DNA of 64,000 nt from Pseudomonas baetica (GCF_002813455.1 NZ_PHHE01000001.1:5018001-5082000), one strand, 5' to 3'; numbered from the stretch's first letter, positions 38,807-58,832 are shown. A program made the numbers and translations. Notes: generated from the sequence alone by a model not told the origin.

Positions 38807-38807
<1 letters not shown>
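31764..38807 (+). CDS. Trans-AT PKS: DH-ACP - DH* - KS-KR-ACP - KS(0)
   Basis: A 2347-residue protein that starts directly with a dehydratase, as in split dehydrating bimodules. DH 1-270 has His19 in an intact HxxxGxxxxP motif and Asp193, but the Q/H of DxxxQ/H is Val. An ACP follows (Ser329, GLSSAQM). A second DH-fold domain (DH*) at 390-645 has His402, Met instead of the motif proline and Asn568 instead of Asp. Then come KS8 668-1097 (Cys839 in DTMCSSS), KR 1502-1705, ACP Ser1801 and C-terminal KS9 1888-2300 (Cys2040; EVNGSGS with Asn2175 in place of His). GGGGTG lies 6 bases before ATG 31764, which is inside the previous gene. The stop overlaps the next ATG by one base. Confidence 0.95.
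32930..37290 (+). other. Module 8: DH*-KS-KR-ACP
   Basis: A DH-fold domain sits between the previous ACP and KS8. It keeps the motif histidine and glycine but has Met for Pro and Asn for Asp. Asp-to-Asn changes are reported for enoyl isomerase and pyran synthase relatives. The predicted product has no pyran, so alkene isomerisation or a structural role is more likely. KS8-KR-ACP adds the next hydroxyl. Confidence 0.72.
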
Positions 38808-50248
<11,441 letters not shown>

Positions 50249-50298
50249 CGGCCCCACCACTTGTCTGTTTTGATCAATCCATATCGAGGTTAATCGTA

Positions 50299-51720
50299 AT
50301 GAAAACGCTCAAGGATCTACCCCAACACCCAGGTCTGCCTTTGCTGGGTAATTTGCACCAGTTGAGTAAAGCCTCCATTTTCCTGTCACTTGAGCAATGG
50401 TCGCGGGACTTTCACCACGAACCGTTCCGCTTGCAAATGGCCCATATGCAATTCGCGGTCTTCAGCAAACCGGAGCAGGTGCGCCATATCCTCAAACACC
50501 GACCTTCGCAGTTCCGGGCTATGAAAGAGATGGCGAAACTGTTCGATGAAGTTGGCTTTAGCAGCCTGTTTACCGATGAAGGGGAAGCATGGAAGCGCCA
50601 GCGATCACAGATCATGTCGGCTTTTTCCAAACGCAGCCTGGTGGCGTTTACTCCACAGATCGCCACTACCGCCCTGAAATTGCGTGATCGCTTGCGCAAC
50701 AGCCTGGGGCAACCGTTCGACCTGCGGGATGACCTGCGGCGCTTTTCGGTGGATGCCAGTTGCCTGCTGGTGTTCGGCTTCGACCTCAAAAGCCTGGATA
50801 ACCACGACAACCAGTTTCTGCAGAACTTTCATGATGTGGTCAATACCATCAACAAACGCGTGCGGAGCGTGGTGCCTTATTGGCGGGTGCTCAAGCTGCC
50901 GTCCGACCATCGCTTCGACCGCTCCCTGATCAAACTCAAGAGCCTGGCGATCGAGATCGCGAGAGACACCCAGGCACGCATGCGCCTCCAGGAAGATCTG
51001 GGGCCCCATTGCATTCTGCATTCCATGCTCGAAGCGGCCAGCGGTGGCGACGGCATGCTCAGCGAAGATGAGCTTTTCGCCAACATGATGGCGCTGATTC
51101 TGGCCGGAGAAGGCACCACGTCGGCGATGCTCAGCTGGCTGTGTTTTTTCCTCGGGCAGGACTCAACGCTGCAGGACAACCTTCGCCGCGAAGTCGCTCG
51201 CTTGGATCTACATCAGCTTGACTATCACGCGCTGGCCGACCTGCCGCTGACGGAGGCGGTCATCGAAGAGGCCTTCAGGATCAAGTCCACGGTGCCCGGG
51301 TTGTTAGTGGAACCCCTGGAGGACACGATCGTCGACGATATCCTGCTGAAAAAGGGCACCAGGATCATTGTCCTGACTCGAGTCGATGGTTTGAAGAATC
51401 TGCAAGAGGACTCGGTATTCAACGCCTATCGCTGGCTGGACGAACAGCACGCCTTAATCGATACGAAAGAGGCGCGGCAGAAGCAGTTTCCTTTCGGATT
51501 CGGCCCTCGTTCGTGCCCGGCGGCACCTCTGGCCAACATTGAGCTGAAAGTGGCAGTGGCGATGCTGGTCAAGTACTTCGAGCTGGAGCTGATCGACAAG
51601 GAACAGGTGAAGGAAGTGTTCACCACCTCGGCGGTGCCGGATACGCTGAGGATCCGCCTCAGCGCCCGTGCAGAGCTGGAAATACCTGCGGCACGGGGCA
51701 CGGAAACCGATGCGGTCTGA
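50299..51720 (+). CDS. Cytochrome P450, post-PKS oxidation
   Basis: 473 residues, a usual P450 length. The I-helix motif is AGEGTT (around 270), the K-helix ExxR is EAFR (Glu324, Arg327), and the heme-ligand Cys406 lies in FGFGPRSCPAAP, where the glycine two residues after Cys is Ala. No signal peptide or membrane anchor is evident, so it is a soluble enzyme. A GAGG Shine-Dalgarno precedes ATG 50299. Only 50 bases separate it from the PKS operon and a terminator follows it, so it is probably the last gene of that transcript. Inference: it hydroxylates the carbon next to the lactone oxygen (C14) and/or epoxidises a ring alkene. The exact site cannot be read from sequence. Confidence 0.93.
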   Translation: MKTLKDLPQHPGLPLLGNLHQLSKASIFLSLEQWSRDFHHEPFRLQMAHMQFAVFSKPEQVRHILKHRPSQFRAMKEMAKLFDEVGFSSLFTDEGEAWKRQRSQIMSAFSKRSLVAFTPQIATTALKLRDRLRNSLGQPFDLRDDLRRFSVDASCLLVFGFDLKSLDNHDNQFLQNFHDVVNTINKRVRSVVPYWRVLKLPSDHRFDRSLIKLKSLAIEIARDTQARMRLQEDLGPHCILHSMLEAASGGDGMLSEDELFANMMALILAGEGTTSAMLSWLCFFLGQDSTLQDNLRREVARLDLHQLDYHALADLPLTEAVIEEAFRIKSTVPGLLVEPLEDTIVDDILLKKGTRIIVLTRVDGLKNLQEDSVFNAYRWLDEQHALIDTKEARQKQFPFGFGPRSCPAAPLANIELKVAVAMLVKYFELELIDKEQVKEVFTTSAVPDTLRIRLSARAELEIPAARGTETDAV

Positions 51721-51726
51721 CGCTAT

Positions 51727-51750
51727 CAGCCCGCGCCAGCGGGCTGTTTT
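51727..51750 (+). terminator. Rho-independent terminator after P450
   Basis: An 8-base stem (CAGCCCGC / GCGGGCTG) with a GCCA loop is followed directly by TTTT. It lies 7 bases after the P450 stop, so the phosphoesterase and transferase genes beyond may need their own promoter or rely on readthrough. Confidence 0.85.
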
Positions 51751-51774
51751 CAATGTCTCTGTCCAGGTACCTCA

Positions 51775-52530
51775 ATGCGGCTATTTACCGTTTCAGATTT
51801 GCATACCGACCATCCGGAGAACTGGAAATGGCTGGAACGCCTGTCTCGCCAGGACTACCTCGACGACACCCTGATCGTGGCCGGGGACGTCGCCGATGAA
51901 ATCGGCCGGCTCAGGGCCAGCCTGGCGCAACTGAGCCGGCGTTTCCGCCAGGTGTGCTTCGTGCCGGGCAATCACGACCTGTGGGTGATCCGCTCGGACC
52001 TGCGCTCATCCTTCGACAAGTTCCGCACGGTCGGCCAGGCCTGCCGCGACGCCGGGGTGCAGACCCGGGCGTGCCGCGTGGGCAGCACCCTGATCGTGCC
52101 GCTGCTGGGTTGGTATGACTATTCCTTCGGCCCGGTCAACGAGACGTTGCGGGACAACTGGATGGACTTCAAGGCCTGCCACTGGGACGGCCATGACGAC
52201 GCGGCAGTGAGCCGGGCATTCGACGAGCTCAACCCACAGCCCGATACCCGGGGGGCGCGGCACATCGTGTCGTTCTCGCATTTTTTGCCCAGGATCGACC
52301 TGATGCCGGACGGCGTGCCGGCGCAGTACCGCTACCTGTATCCGGTGCTGGGCTCTTCGCGCCTGGAACGGCAAGTGCGCCGGCTGGGGGCCCAGACCCA
52401 TATCTATGGCCACAGCCACCTCAATCGCCGTGTCACCCTGGAGGGCGTGACCTATATCAACAATGCGTTCGGCTATCCGTCGGAGCGGCATATCGCCAAC
52501 AAGGCCTTGCTGTGCCTGGGGGAGCTGTGA
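51775..52530 (+). CDS. Calcineurin-like metallophosphoesterase
   Basis: 251 residues with the complete two-metal phosphoesterase signature: DLH (Asp8, His10), GD (Asp38), GNHD (65-68), a central SFSHF histidine and a C-terminal GHSH. No signal peptide, so cytoplasmic. The stop overlaps the GTG start of the phosphopantetheinyl transferase by four bases, which couples the two genes. Family members cleave phosphomono- and phosphodiesters, and the natural substrate here is unknown. The tight pairing with a transferase that adds phosphopantetheine raises the possibility of carrier-protein prosthetic-group turnover, but that is inference; a nucleotide or generic phosphodiesterase is equally possible. 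Confidence 0.88.
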   Translation: MRLFTVSDLHTDHPENWKWLERLSRQDYLDDTLIVAGDVADEIGRLRASLAQLSRRFRQVCFVPGNHDLWVIRSDLRSSFDKFRTVGQACRDAGVQTRACRVGSTLIVPLLGWYDYSFGPVNETLRDNWMDFKACHWDGHDDAAVSRAFDELNPQPDTRGARHIVSFSHFLPRIDLMPDGVPAQYRYLYPVLGSSRLERQVRRLGAQTHIYGHSHLNRRVTLEGVTYINNAFGYPSERHIANKALLCLGEL

Positions 52531-53330
52531 GCGCGCCCGGCGATCGGCCGTTGCGCCTGGGCCCCGGGGAGATCCATGTGTGGAGCGCCCGGGACCCGCA
52601 GATCGCCGACCCGACGCTGCTGGCGCGGTATCGCTCCTGGTTGAGCGCCGAGGAAAGCCAGCGCATGCAGCATTTCATGTTCGAGCGCCATCGCCATCAG
52701 TACCTGGTCACCCGGGCGCTGCTGCGCGCGACGCTGTCGCTGTATGCGCCGTGGGTGGCGCCGCAGCAGTGGGTATTTGCCAGCAATGCCTGGGGCAAGC
52801 CGGCGATTGTCGCGCCCGCGCTGCCGATGGCTTTCAACCTGTCCCATACCGAGGGCCTGGTGGTGTTGGCCCTGACCCTGGAAAACAGTGTCGGGATCGA
52901 TGTGGAGCCGCGGCAGCGGCTGGCCGACGAGGATCTGGCCGAGCGCTTCTTTTCCGCCAGCGAAGTGCGCTACCTGTGCAGCCTGCCGAGCGCCGAGCGG
53001 GCGTCGGCGTTCATGGGTTTCTGGACCCTGAAGGAGGCCTATATCAAGGCGCGCGGCCAGGGCCTGTCGATCCCGCTGGACAGTTTTTCCTTCGAGCTGG
53101 CCACGCCGGGGCAGATCGGCTTTGCCTGCCAGACGCTGGCGCCGCCCGAGGCGCGCCGCTGGCGTTTCTGGCAATGGGAAAGCGGGCCGTTTGTGCTGTC
53201 CCTGGGCTGCTGTCCGCAGTCGCGGCACCAGCAGGGGATGGCCGTGCGGCTGTACGAGACAGTGCCCGGGGCGACCCATGGACCCAGGTCTGCCGTCATG
53301 CGCCGGGCGTCCGACGCCATCCGCTTCTGA
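52527..53330 (+). CDS. Sfp-type 4'-phosphopantetheinyl transferase
   Basis: 267 residues from GTG 52527, chosen over GTG 52512 because it makes a 4-base GTGA overlap with the upstream stop and has GGGGGAG just ahead. Family motifs are all present: FNLSHTEG, GIDVEPR (Asp125, Glu127, Mg2+ ligands) and FWTLKEAYIK (Glu170, Lys174). It moves phosphopantetheine from CoA onto the serine of ACP and PCP domains, so it is the expected activator of the roughly fifteen carrier domains encoded upstream. It marks the right edge of the recognisable cluster; the next gene is a decayed unrelated fragment. Confidence 0.93.
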   Translation: MSAPGDRPLRLGPGEIHVWSARDPQIADPTLLARYRSWLSAEESQRMQHFMFERHRHQYLVTRALLRATLSLYAPWVAPQQWVFASNAWGKPAIVAPALPMAFNLSHTEGLVVLALTLENSVGIDVEPRQRLADEDLAERFFSASEVRYLCSLPSAERASAFMGFWTLKEAYIKARGQGLSIPLDSFSFELATPGQIGFACQTLAPPEARRWRFWQWESGPFVLSLGCCPQSRHQQGMAVRLYETVPGATHGPRSAVMRRASDAIRF

Positions 53331-53344
53331 CCCGTCGCCGCAAG

Positions 53345-54892
53345 CAGGCAGACGGCCCGTTGCCCGCGGGCGCAACAACTGGATCGTCTGGACCGCCGGC
53401 AACGATGCGCTGTGGGACGAGCTGTCGCGCGACAGCGTCGGCAACCTGGACCTGCTCAAGACCATCTCCAACCACCCGAGCCTGGCCTACAACGACAGCA
53501 AGCTGGTCAAACCCTACCGGGTCGGCATGTCATGCGGTTTCTGCCATGTCGGGCCGAACCCGACCAACCCGCCGGCCGATCCCAAGCATCCGGCCTGGTC
53601 CAACCTCAACTCCAACCCGAGGGCGCATTACTTCTGGGTCGACCGCATCTTCATGTGGAAACAGGACAAGAGCAGCTTCCCGTTCCAGCTGTTCCACACC
53701 TCAAAGCCCGGGGCGCTGGACACCTCGTTCGTCTCCACCGACTACATCAACAACCCGCGCACCATGACTACAACCTCAAGGCGCGCATGGAGCTGGCCAG
53801 GCATCCGGGCAAGGAGCAGCTCGCCGGCGGCGGGCTGAACAACCGGCAGTTCAACGACGTGCCCGGGGTGACGCCGGACAGCCCGCTGGCGAAGTTCTAC
53901 CAGCAACCCGACACCGTGTTCACCCCCCGGGTGCTCAAGGACGGCGCCGACTCGGTGGGCGCGCTCGGGGCCTTGAACCGGGTGTTCATCAATATCGGCC
54001 TGTACAGCGTGGAGTGGACCACTCACTTCCGGCCGCTGATCGGCGGCAAGCCGATCACCCCGTCTTCGGGTGCCGGTCACGCTGCTGGAAACCAACGCCT
54101 GCAGCCCCCTGGCGACCAACGCCCTAGGCGGCAATATCTGGGACAACTTCTCCTCGCAGTCGTACAAGCAATTGCCGGCGGTAGGGCCGATGCTGGTGCA
54201 GAACCGCTACACCGGCGAAGCCTGGGAATACCCGATGCCGGCCGGCGGGCGCGGCTACACGCGGCCGGGGTCGCTGATCAGCCTGTGGTCCACCGCGCCG
54301 CTGCTGCTCAACAACCGCCTGGGTAAATTCCACTGGAAGGGCCGGGGTCGAGGACCGCATGGCGTCCTTCGACAGCTCGATCGAGATGCTGCTGTGGCCG
54401 GAAAAACGCGAAGGCCGCTTCCAGGTCATGACCCGCTCCGGCAAGACCCACCCGGGCACCATCGACGTCACCAGCGAAACCAGCTACCTGCGGGTCGACA
54501 GCGGTTACCTGCCGACCTTCCTGCAACGCCTGGAAGGCCTGCTCAGCAGCTGGCTGCCCTGGTTGTTCGGCGAAGACGGCATCCAGCTGGGGCCGATTCC
54601 CCAGGGGACACCGGTGAGCCTGCTGTCCAACATCGACCTGGAAAAACACGACCAGGTGCTGGACCTGCTGCTCAAGATCAAGCACGACCTCAAGCAGCTG
54701 CCGCCCGGGGCCAGCGACGAAGAGGCGCGCAAGGTGTTCGCCGGACTGGTCAAGCCGTTGCTGGAAGTGAGCAAGTGCCCCGACTACGTGGTGGACAAGG
54801 GGCATTACTTCGGCACCAGCTTCATCAAGGGCGAACCGGGCCTGAGCGATGAAGACAAACGGGCCCTGATCGCCTTGCTGAAAACCTTCTGA
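53345..54892 (+). pseudogene. c-type cytochrome gene, 5'-truncated and frameshifted
   Basis: Homologous-looking protein runs through three reading frames. Segment 1 (to ~53760) begins at NNWIVWTAGND and includes a heme motif CGFCH. Segment 2 runs ~53765-54065, segment 3 ~54065-54345, and segment 4 from ~54345 to the stop at 54892. At least three frameshifts are needed, and the signal peptide and N-terminus are missing, with the break just after the transferase gene. The intact protein would be a periplasmic multi-domain cytochrome probably paired with the adjacent GMC oxidoreductase. Assembly error could explain one shift but not all of them plus two truncations. Confidence 0.8.
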
Positions 54893-54904
54893 GGGCAGGC
54901 CGCG

Positions 54905-55018
54905 ATGAGCGACGACATGGAGTACGAATACATAGTGGTGGGGTCCGGGGCAGGGGGCGGCACCGTGGCCGCCCGCCTGGCCGAACAGGGGCGCAAGGTG
55001 CTGGTGCTGGAGTCGGGT
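54905..55018 (+). pseudogene. GMC oxidoreductase, N-terminal stub
   Basis: A start codon at 54905, 12 bases after the cytochrome stop, is followed by a clear FAD-binding beta-alpha-beta motif (VVGSGAGGGTVAARL) and the acidic end of the second strand (VLVLESG). Family similarity stops abruptly after about 38 codons, at the point where the opposite strand begins to read as a pyocin-type protein. Intact GMC enzymes are over 500 residues. The stub must be inactive. Confidence 0.85.
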
Positions 55019-55798
55019 GTGAATGCCGTACACCCGCATGATGCCTTCGGCATCCCGGCGGAACTGAAAGCGTACCCTGGTAGGGGCCGCCATCATCCCG
55101 CGCAACTGTTCCTCGGTCAGGGTGGAGTCGCCCATGCTGGTAGGCCACAGGGCCAACAACAGCGTACTGGCCGCTGTACCCGCTGCGGCGGCAGCACCAC
55201 GTAGACTCCAGGTGCCGAGCGTTTCCAGTGCGGCTTGCCCGGCTACCCGGCCAAGGGTTGCGCCGCCTTCCGTGCTGACGATCGCCGTCGAACCCATCAC
55301 CACGGCCTGGCCGAAGTTGGCCGCGGGCTCGATCCGTGTACCAGCCTCGGTTGACTCTGGCGGCACGGTGCATGTCTTGGCAAAGACGCAAGCCTGCTCA
55401 GGCTCGCCGATAAATACCAGCCCGCCCTTCAGATGTGTCTGGTTCGGATCAGCACCATATTCATAGCGCTGGCCTTCATAACTGACCCGGTTGAAATCGA
55501 CAGGCGAGGCGGCCGTGTAACGCCCGGCGACGGAGCTGGGCGCTCCCGTCTTCACCGTTGAGGACGACAACACGACTCCGCCATGCGAGTGCATGCTGCC
55601 GTGCACGGCAGCATGGCAGTTATCGATGAAGAACCAGGACAGTCCGGAAATGATGGTGGCGCCACACGCAGTCTTGCTGACGCCCACCAACGCAGCGGGT
55701 TGATGGTCCACCAGGGTATCGGGTGATCCGCTGACGATGTGGTTAGGCCCGCATCGCGGGCAAATAACAGGGTCGCCGACCTTGGCCAAATCAGCCAT
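55016..55798 (-). pseudogene. PAAR-domain / S-type pyocin protein, 3'-truncated
   Basis: Starts at ATG 55798 (GAGGG 6 bases upstream; the earlier ATG 55804 lacks spacing). An N-terminal PAAR region (GDPVICPRCG, ACGATIISG) caps a type VI secretion spike in related proteins. A small-residue-rich segment follows, then the beginning of an S-type pyocin domain (TRVRFQFRRDAEG, RVYGIHT). Recognisable sequence ends at ~55016, exactly where the GMC stub begins on the other strand; the frame stays open to 54308 but through antisense of the cytochrome and GMC remnants. The toxin domain and any immunity gene of this copy are lost. Confidence 0.82.
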
Positions 55799-55991
55799 AT
55801 GCATCCCTCATAGCTGTGAGTTGGAGGTCGGCGCCTACCAAGCCATCGGGGAGGCTACACGTATGCCGTTCACGAACCAGAAATGGCTTACGTTGGTTTT
55901 TGGTTCCATTGCTCCCCAACCCCCTGGATCTGCTCTTCAGTCTGTACGTGCATTTACTACTGCTGCAGTTGAGAAAGGGGAGGGGAGGGTA

Positions 55992-56642
55992 TCAGTGGCT
56001 TAGCAACTTCTCGACATCATCACTGGACACGCCGAGTGAGCGGGCTATTTCATCGTCTGATTGACCCCAGTTGCGCATTTTTAACGCCTCATCCCTTACT
56101 TGGGAAATGTTAAGGCTATTATCAAACGCAGATGGTTGATCTTCGACGTCCTGCAGCTGACACAGCGGGCAGGATTTTTGAGAAAGGCGAACGGGCCTAA
56201 AAAACGATATTCCGCAATGACCGCAGTAATGCTCACTCAGTTCTGCAGAACGGTAATCACGGGCAATAACCCAGGCGTCATTGATATCAAGGAGCACCGT
56301 CTCATCGACTTTACCTCCGCGAGCAGCCCCGTGTGCATCCTGGTATACATCGAATGCAGCGATAACAGCTTCAACGTCGATTTCCTCATCCGGCTTAATC
56401 GCCAGTTGACGATAACTGAGCAAGAAGATGGTTGCCTCGACAGCCGCGGCATTGCTTTTGATCAATGTCTCAGCACTGCTCAATGGGCCGCATGAGGACT
56501 CAGGCGCGTCGGAATTCTTTCGCATGTTCTCAATGATCTTTCTGGAAACCCCCGTGGAGTTTCTGACCACAACACTTCGAAAGCCTGCGCCAATCATCTT
56601 TCTCGCAAAAATGATGGTTTCCGATGATGCTGCCTGGCTCAT
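55992..56642 (-). CDS. FlhC-like transcriptional regulator
   Basis: 216 residues. An N-terminal helix-rich region contains SRKIIENMRK, then an FlhC-like core (VIAAFDVYQDAHG, DINDAWVIARDYRS) and a four-cysteine zinc site (CGHCG ... CPLC). FlhC normally partners FlhD as a heteromeric activator. A C-terminal extension (DDEIARSLGVSSDDVEKLL) looks like an additional small helix-turn-helix. ATG 56642 overlaps the stop of the upstream gene by four bases (ATGA), so the two are co-translated. Flagellar FlhC proteins are shorter and this flank is mobile, so a horizontally acquired regulator is more likely than the flagellar master regulator. Confidence 0.72.
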   Translation of the reverse strand: MSQAASSETIIFARKMIGAGFRSVVVRNSTGVSRKIIENMRKNSDAPESSCGPLSSAETLIKSNAAAVEATIFLLSYRQLAIKPDEEIDVEAVIAAFDVYQDAHGAARGGKVDETVLLDINDAWVIARDYRSAELSEHYCGHCGISFFRPVRLSQKSCPLCQLQDVEDQPSAFDNSLNISQVRDEALKMRNWGQSDDEIARSLGVSSDDVEKLLSH

Positions 56643-57115
56643 AGCTTTCTCCCTCGCTTAGCGTTTCCGCCCAATATCCGTAATGTTTGTAAAGCATTAT
56701 TTCTGTCCGCAACATCAGTCCCGGCGCGCAGCTGGAACTGGATGCGTCCGCCTCGAAGGGCATCATGAACAGATTGAAAGTTTGCGTTCTGAAGCCAGCT
56801 CGCCTTTTGTCGGGTGAGGCCATGCCGTAGCTGAGCTTTAAGTTTGTCGCTCTTTAACTGCGCACGAATCTCTAAAAGCACACACATGACCTTGTAAAGG
56901 TCTTCAGAGCCTTTGAGCTGTGAGGTCGCAGTGTCATCAAATTTGATTGTCAGTGGGCTGACAGGACTGCTGGCCAATCCCATATAGGTCGAATGGTCGA
57001 CTTTTTTCATCCACTCTCGTTCAGCGAGAGAAAATGCAGTCAAGCTCCTGAAAGAATCGGGCTGTGATTGACTGAGAGAAAAGAGGGCCTCGAGAAGCAA
57101 CTGAGATTCAAACAT
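56639..57115 (-). CDS. Hypothetical protein, coupled partner of the FlhC-like gene
   Basis: 158 residues from ATG 57115, which overlaps the stop of the lytic transglycosylase remnant (TGATG) and has AAGGTG just upstream; a longer frame to 57154 lacks that support. I do not recognise the family. It is helix-rich with a short leucine-rich N-terminus (FESQLLLEALFSLSQ) and a basic C-terminus. Its position directly before and overlapping an FlhC-like gene is where an FlhD-like partner would sit, so that is a testable guess. No cysteine motifs, signal peptide or membrane segment are visible. Confidence 0.65.
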   Translation of the reverse strand: MFESQLLLEALFSLSQSQPDSFRSLTAFSLAEREWMKKVDHSTYMGLASSPVSPLTIKFDDTATSQLKGSEDLYKVMCVLLEIRAQLKSDKLKAQLRHGLTRQKASWLQNANFQSVHDALRGGRIQFQLRAGTDVADRNNALQTLRILGGNAKRGRKL

Positions 57116-57348
57116 CAGTTCACCTTGGCTGACAAAATCTGTAGCCGCCGCCAAATAGAGAGGACTTTTCTCGCATAAACGCGGCTTGTCTCTTCTAGGT
57201 CGGGGTTCTGGGTGTTGTAGCCGCCAATGGCCAGCTCCATGTCTCCTGGCCGAGCGTCGATCGCTTCTCTAAGGATCTGCGCACCTACCTTTACATTTGT
57301 TCTGAGTTCGAACAGGTCCTCTACGCGATCGACCCGGTAGGCAAACGG
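57115..57348 (-). pseudogene. Lytic transglycosylase, C-terminal remnant
   Basis: In frame from ~57348 down to the TGA at 57115 is the end of a soluble lytic transglycosylase-like domain (NVKVGAQILREAI, AIGGYNTQNP, SRVYARKVL). A stop codon and then IS sequence precede it, so the 5' part has been removed at the IS boundary. The intact enzyme would cleave peptidoglycan. Its stop is coupled to the next gene, suggesting the three genes were once one operon. Confidence 0.75.
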
Positions 57349-57350
57349 TT

Positions 57351-57743
57351 ATGTTTATGACTAATAGCAACGATAAGAGTGGTGAGCTTTTGGGCCAGGA
57401 GCGGCGTCGTCGCTGGAGCCCAGAGCAAAAGCTGGCCATGGTTCGAGAGAGCCTTGAACCAGGACAAAGCGTTTCGGTCTTGGCTCGGCGCAACGGCATC
57501 AATGCCAACCAGTTATTCCTGTGGCGCAAGCTGTATCAAGACGGCAGCCTGTCGGCGGTCAGTGCTGGCGAAGCCGTGGTGCCGGCCTCCGAGCTGAGCG
57601 ATGCGCTCAAGCAGATCCGTGAACTGCAACGGATGTTGGGCAAGAAAACGATGGAAGCGGAAATCCTCAAAGAGGCCGTGGAGATCGCCCGGTCGCGAAA
57701 ATGGATTGCGCACTCACCCTTGTTGCCGGGGGACGACCAGTGA
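57351..57743 (+). CDS. IS2-group transposase OrfA
   Basis: 130 residues (or 128 from ATG 57357). An N-terminal helix-turn-helix ([20 protein letters not shown], then [10 protein letters not shown]) is followed by a leucine-rich coiled region ([21 protein letters not shown]), the OrfA layout that binds IS ends. It overlaps OrfB by 43 bases in the -1 frame, the IS3-family arrangement for making an OrfAB fusion. The reading frame is intact despite loss of the left IS end. Confidence 0.88.
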   Translation: MFMTNSNDKSGELLGQERRRRWSPEQKLAMVRESLEPGQSVSVLARRNGINANQLFLWRKLYQDGSLSAVSAGEAVVPASELSDALKQIRELQRMLGKKTMEAEILKEAVEIARSRKWIAHSPLLPGDDQ

Positions 57744-58576
57744 AGCTGGTCAGCGAATGTCTCGGTGTGGCGCGCTCGCAATTAACGGTTCGAATCAAGC
57801 AATCGGTATCGCCCAATACACGGCGAAGCAGGCCTGTGAACGACGCTGAGTTGGTGGCCGAAATCCAGCAACAGGTCAGCGAGCTGCCCAGCTATGGCTA
57901 CCGTCGAGTCTGGGGATTGCTGCGTCGCGCCCGTGAAACCCAGCTGCTACCTGCGATCAACGTGAAGCGGGTTTACCGGGTGATGCGTGATCACAACCTG
58001 CTGCTTGAGCGCCGGATCAAACAACCCGGCGTGCCGCGTCGGCACGAAGGCCGTATTGCGGTGCAAACCAGCGATACGCGTTGGTGCTCGGACGGCTTTG
58101 AGTTCCGTTGTGAGGACGGCGCTAAACTGAGCGTGACCTTCGCCCTGGACTGCTGTGATCGCGAAGCCATCGGCTGGATCGCGAGCCCGACCGGGTACAG
58201 CGGCGATGATATCCGCGACTTGATGCTGGAAAGTGTGGAGAAGCGCTTCGGTGATCAACTGCCTGCAACGCCGGTGCAGTGGCTCAGCGATAACGGTTCG
58301 GCCTACACCGCCGAACAGACGCGCCTGTTTGCTCGGCAGATCGGCTTGCAGCCGGTGACCACACCAGTGCGTAGCCCGCAGAGTAATGGCATGGCCGAGA
58401 GCTTCGTGAAGACGATCAAGCGTGACTACGTGGCGCACATGCCCAAGCCGGATCGAGAAACGGCGTTGCGTAACCTGGCAATTGCCTTCGAACACTACAA
58501 CGAGCAGCATCCGCACAGCGCCTTGAACTATCGCTCACCGAGGGAGTTCAGGCGCTTGGCAGCTGCATCAATTTAA
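57701..58576 (+). CDS. IS2-group transposase OrfB (DDE integrase)
   Basis: 291 residues with the rve-type integrase core. The three catalytic acids are visible in [14 protein letters not shown] and GMAESF, and an upstream HTH_21-like segment contains SYGYRRVW. The frame is complete. It carries out the strand-transfer chemistry of the element, probably as an OrfAB frameshift product; an internal start at ATG 57701 would give OrfB alone. Confidence 0.9.
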   Translation: MDCALTLVAGGRPVKLVSECLGVARSQLTVRIKQSVSPNTRRSRPVNDAELVAEIQQQVSELPSYGYRRVWGLLRRARETQLLPAINVKRVYRVMRDHNLLLERRIKQPGVPRRHEGRIAVQTSDTRWCSDGFEFRCEDGAKLSVTFALDCCDREAIGWIASPTGYSGDDIRDLMLESVEKRFGDQLPATPVQWLSDNGSAYTAEQTRLFARQIGLQPVTTPVRSPQSNGMAESFVKTIKRDYVAHMPKPDRETALRNLAIAFEHYNEQHPHSALNYRSPREFRRLAAASI

Positions 58577-58832
58577 CGGGGAGTTGGTGTCCGGTTTTGT
58601 AGGGGCAAGTCCAGATTGTAAACACGTCGAATTGTCGCTCTTGGCCGAAAGAGGTCTATTGAGAGGTTCTATACTGGCAATCGCTAGGCTTGCCGGTCAC
58701 TACACGAAACCTTTTGTTTGACCCTATCTAGCTCTGCTGGACGGGGACGATTCATCTAATTGCGGCCCGCAAATGACGGCAGAGAGCGGCCCCGACCTTT
58801 GTAGCATCAAGATAACAGGGCCAGGTACTCGG

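Larger units (their letters stand above)
57349..58613 (+). mobile_element. IS3-family (IS2-group-like) insertion sequence, left end missing
   Basis: The right end reads GGTGTCCGGTTTTGTAGGGG then CAAGTCCA, finishing at 58613. The matching left inverted repeat is absent: lytic transglycosylase coding sequence runs to within three bases of the orfA start codon. The element has therefore lost its left terminus, probably by an adjacent deletion, and should be unable to transpose alone. Confidence 0.75.

Noticed and set aside
53763..54350. Programmed frameshifting in the cytochrome gene
   Set aside because: Three separate shifts without slippery heptamers plus a missing N-terminus indicate decay or sequencing error, not recoding.
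54308..55015. Continuation of the PAAR/pyocin frame as a real C-terminal toxin domain
   Set aside because: It is exactly antisense to the GMC stub and cytochrome remnant and has no recognisable domain.
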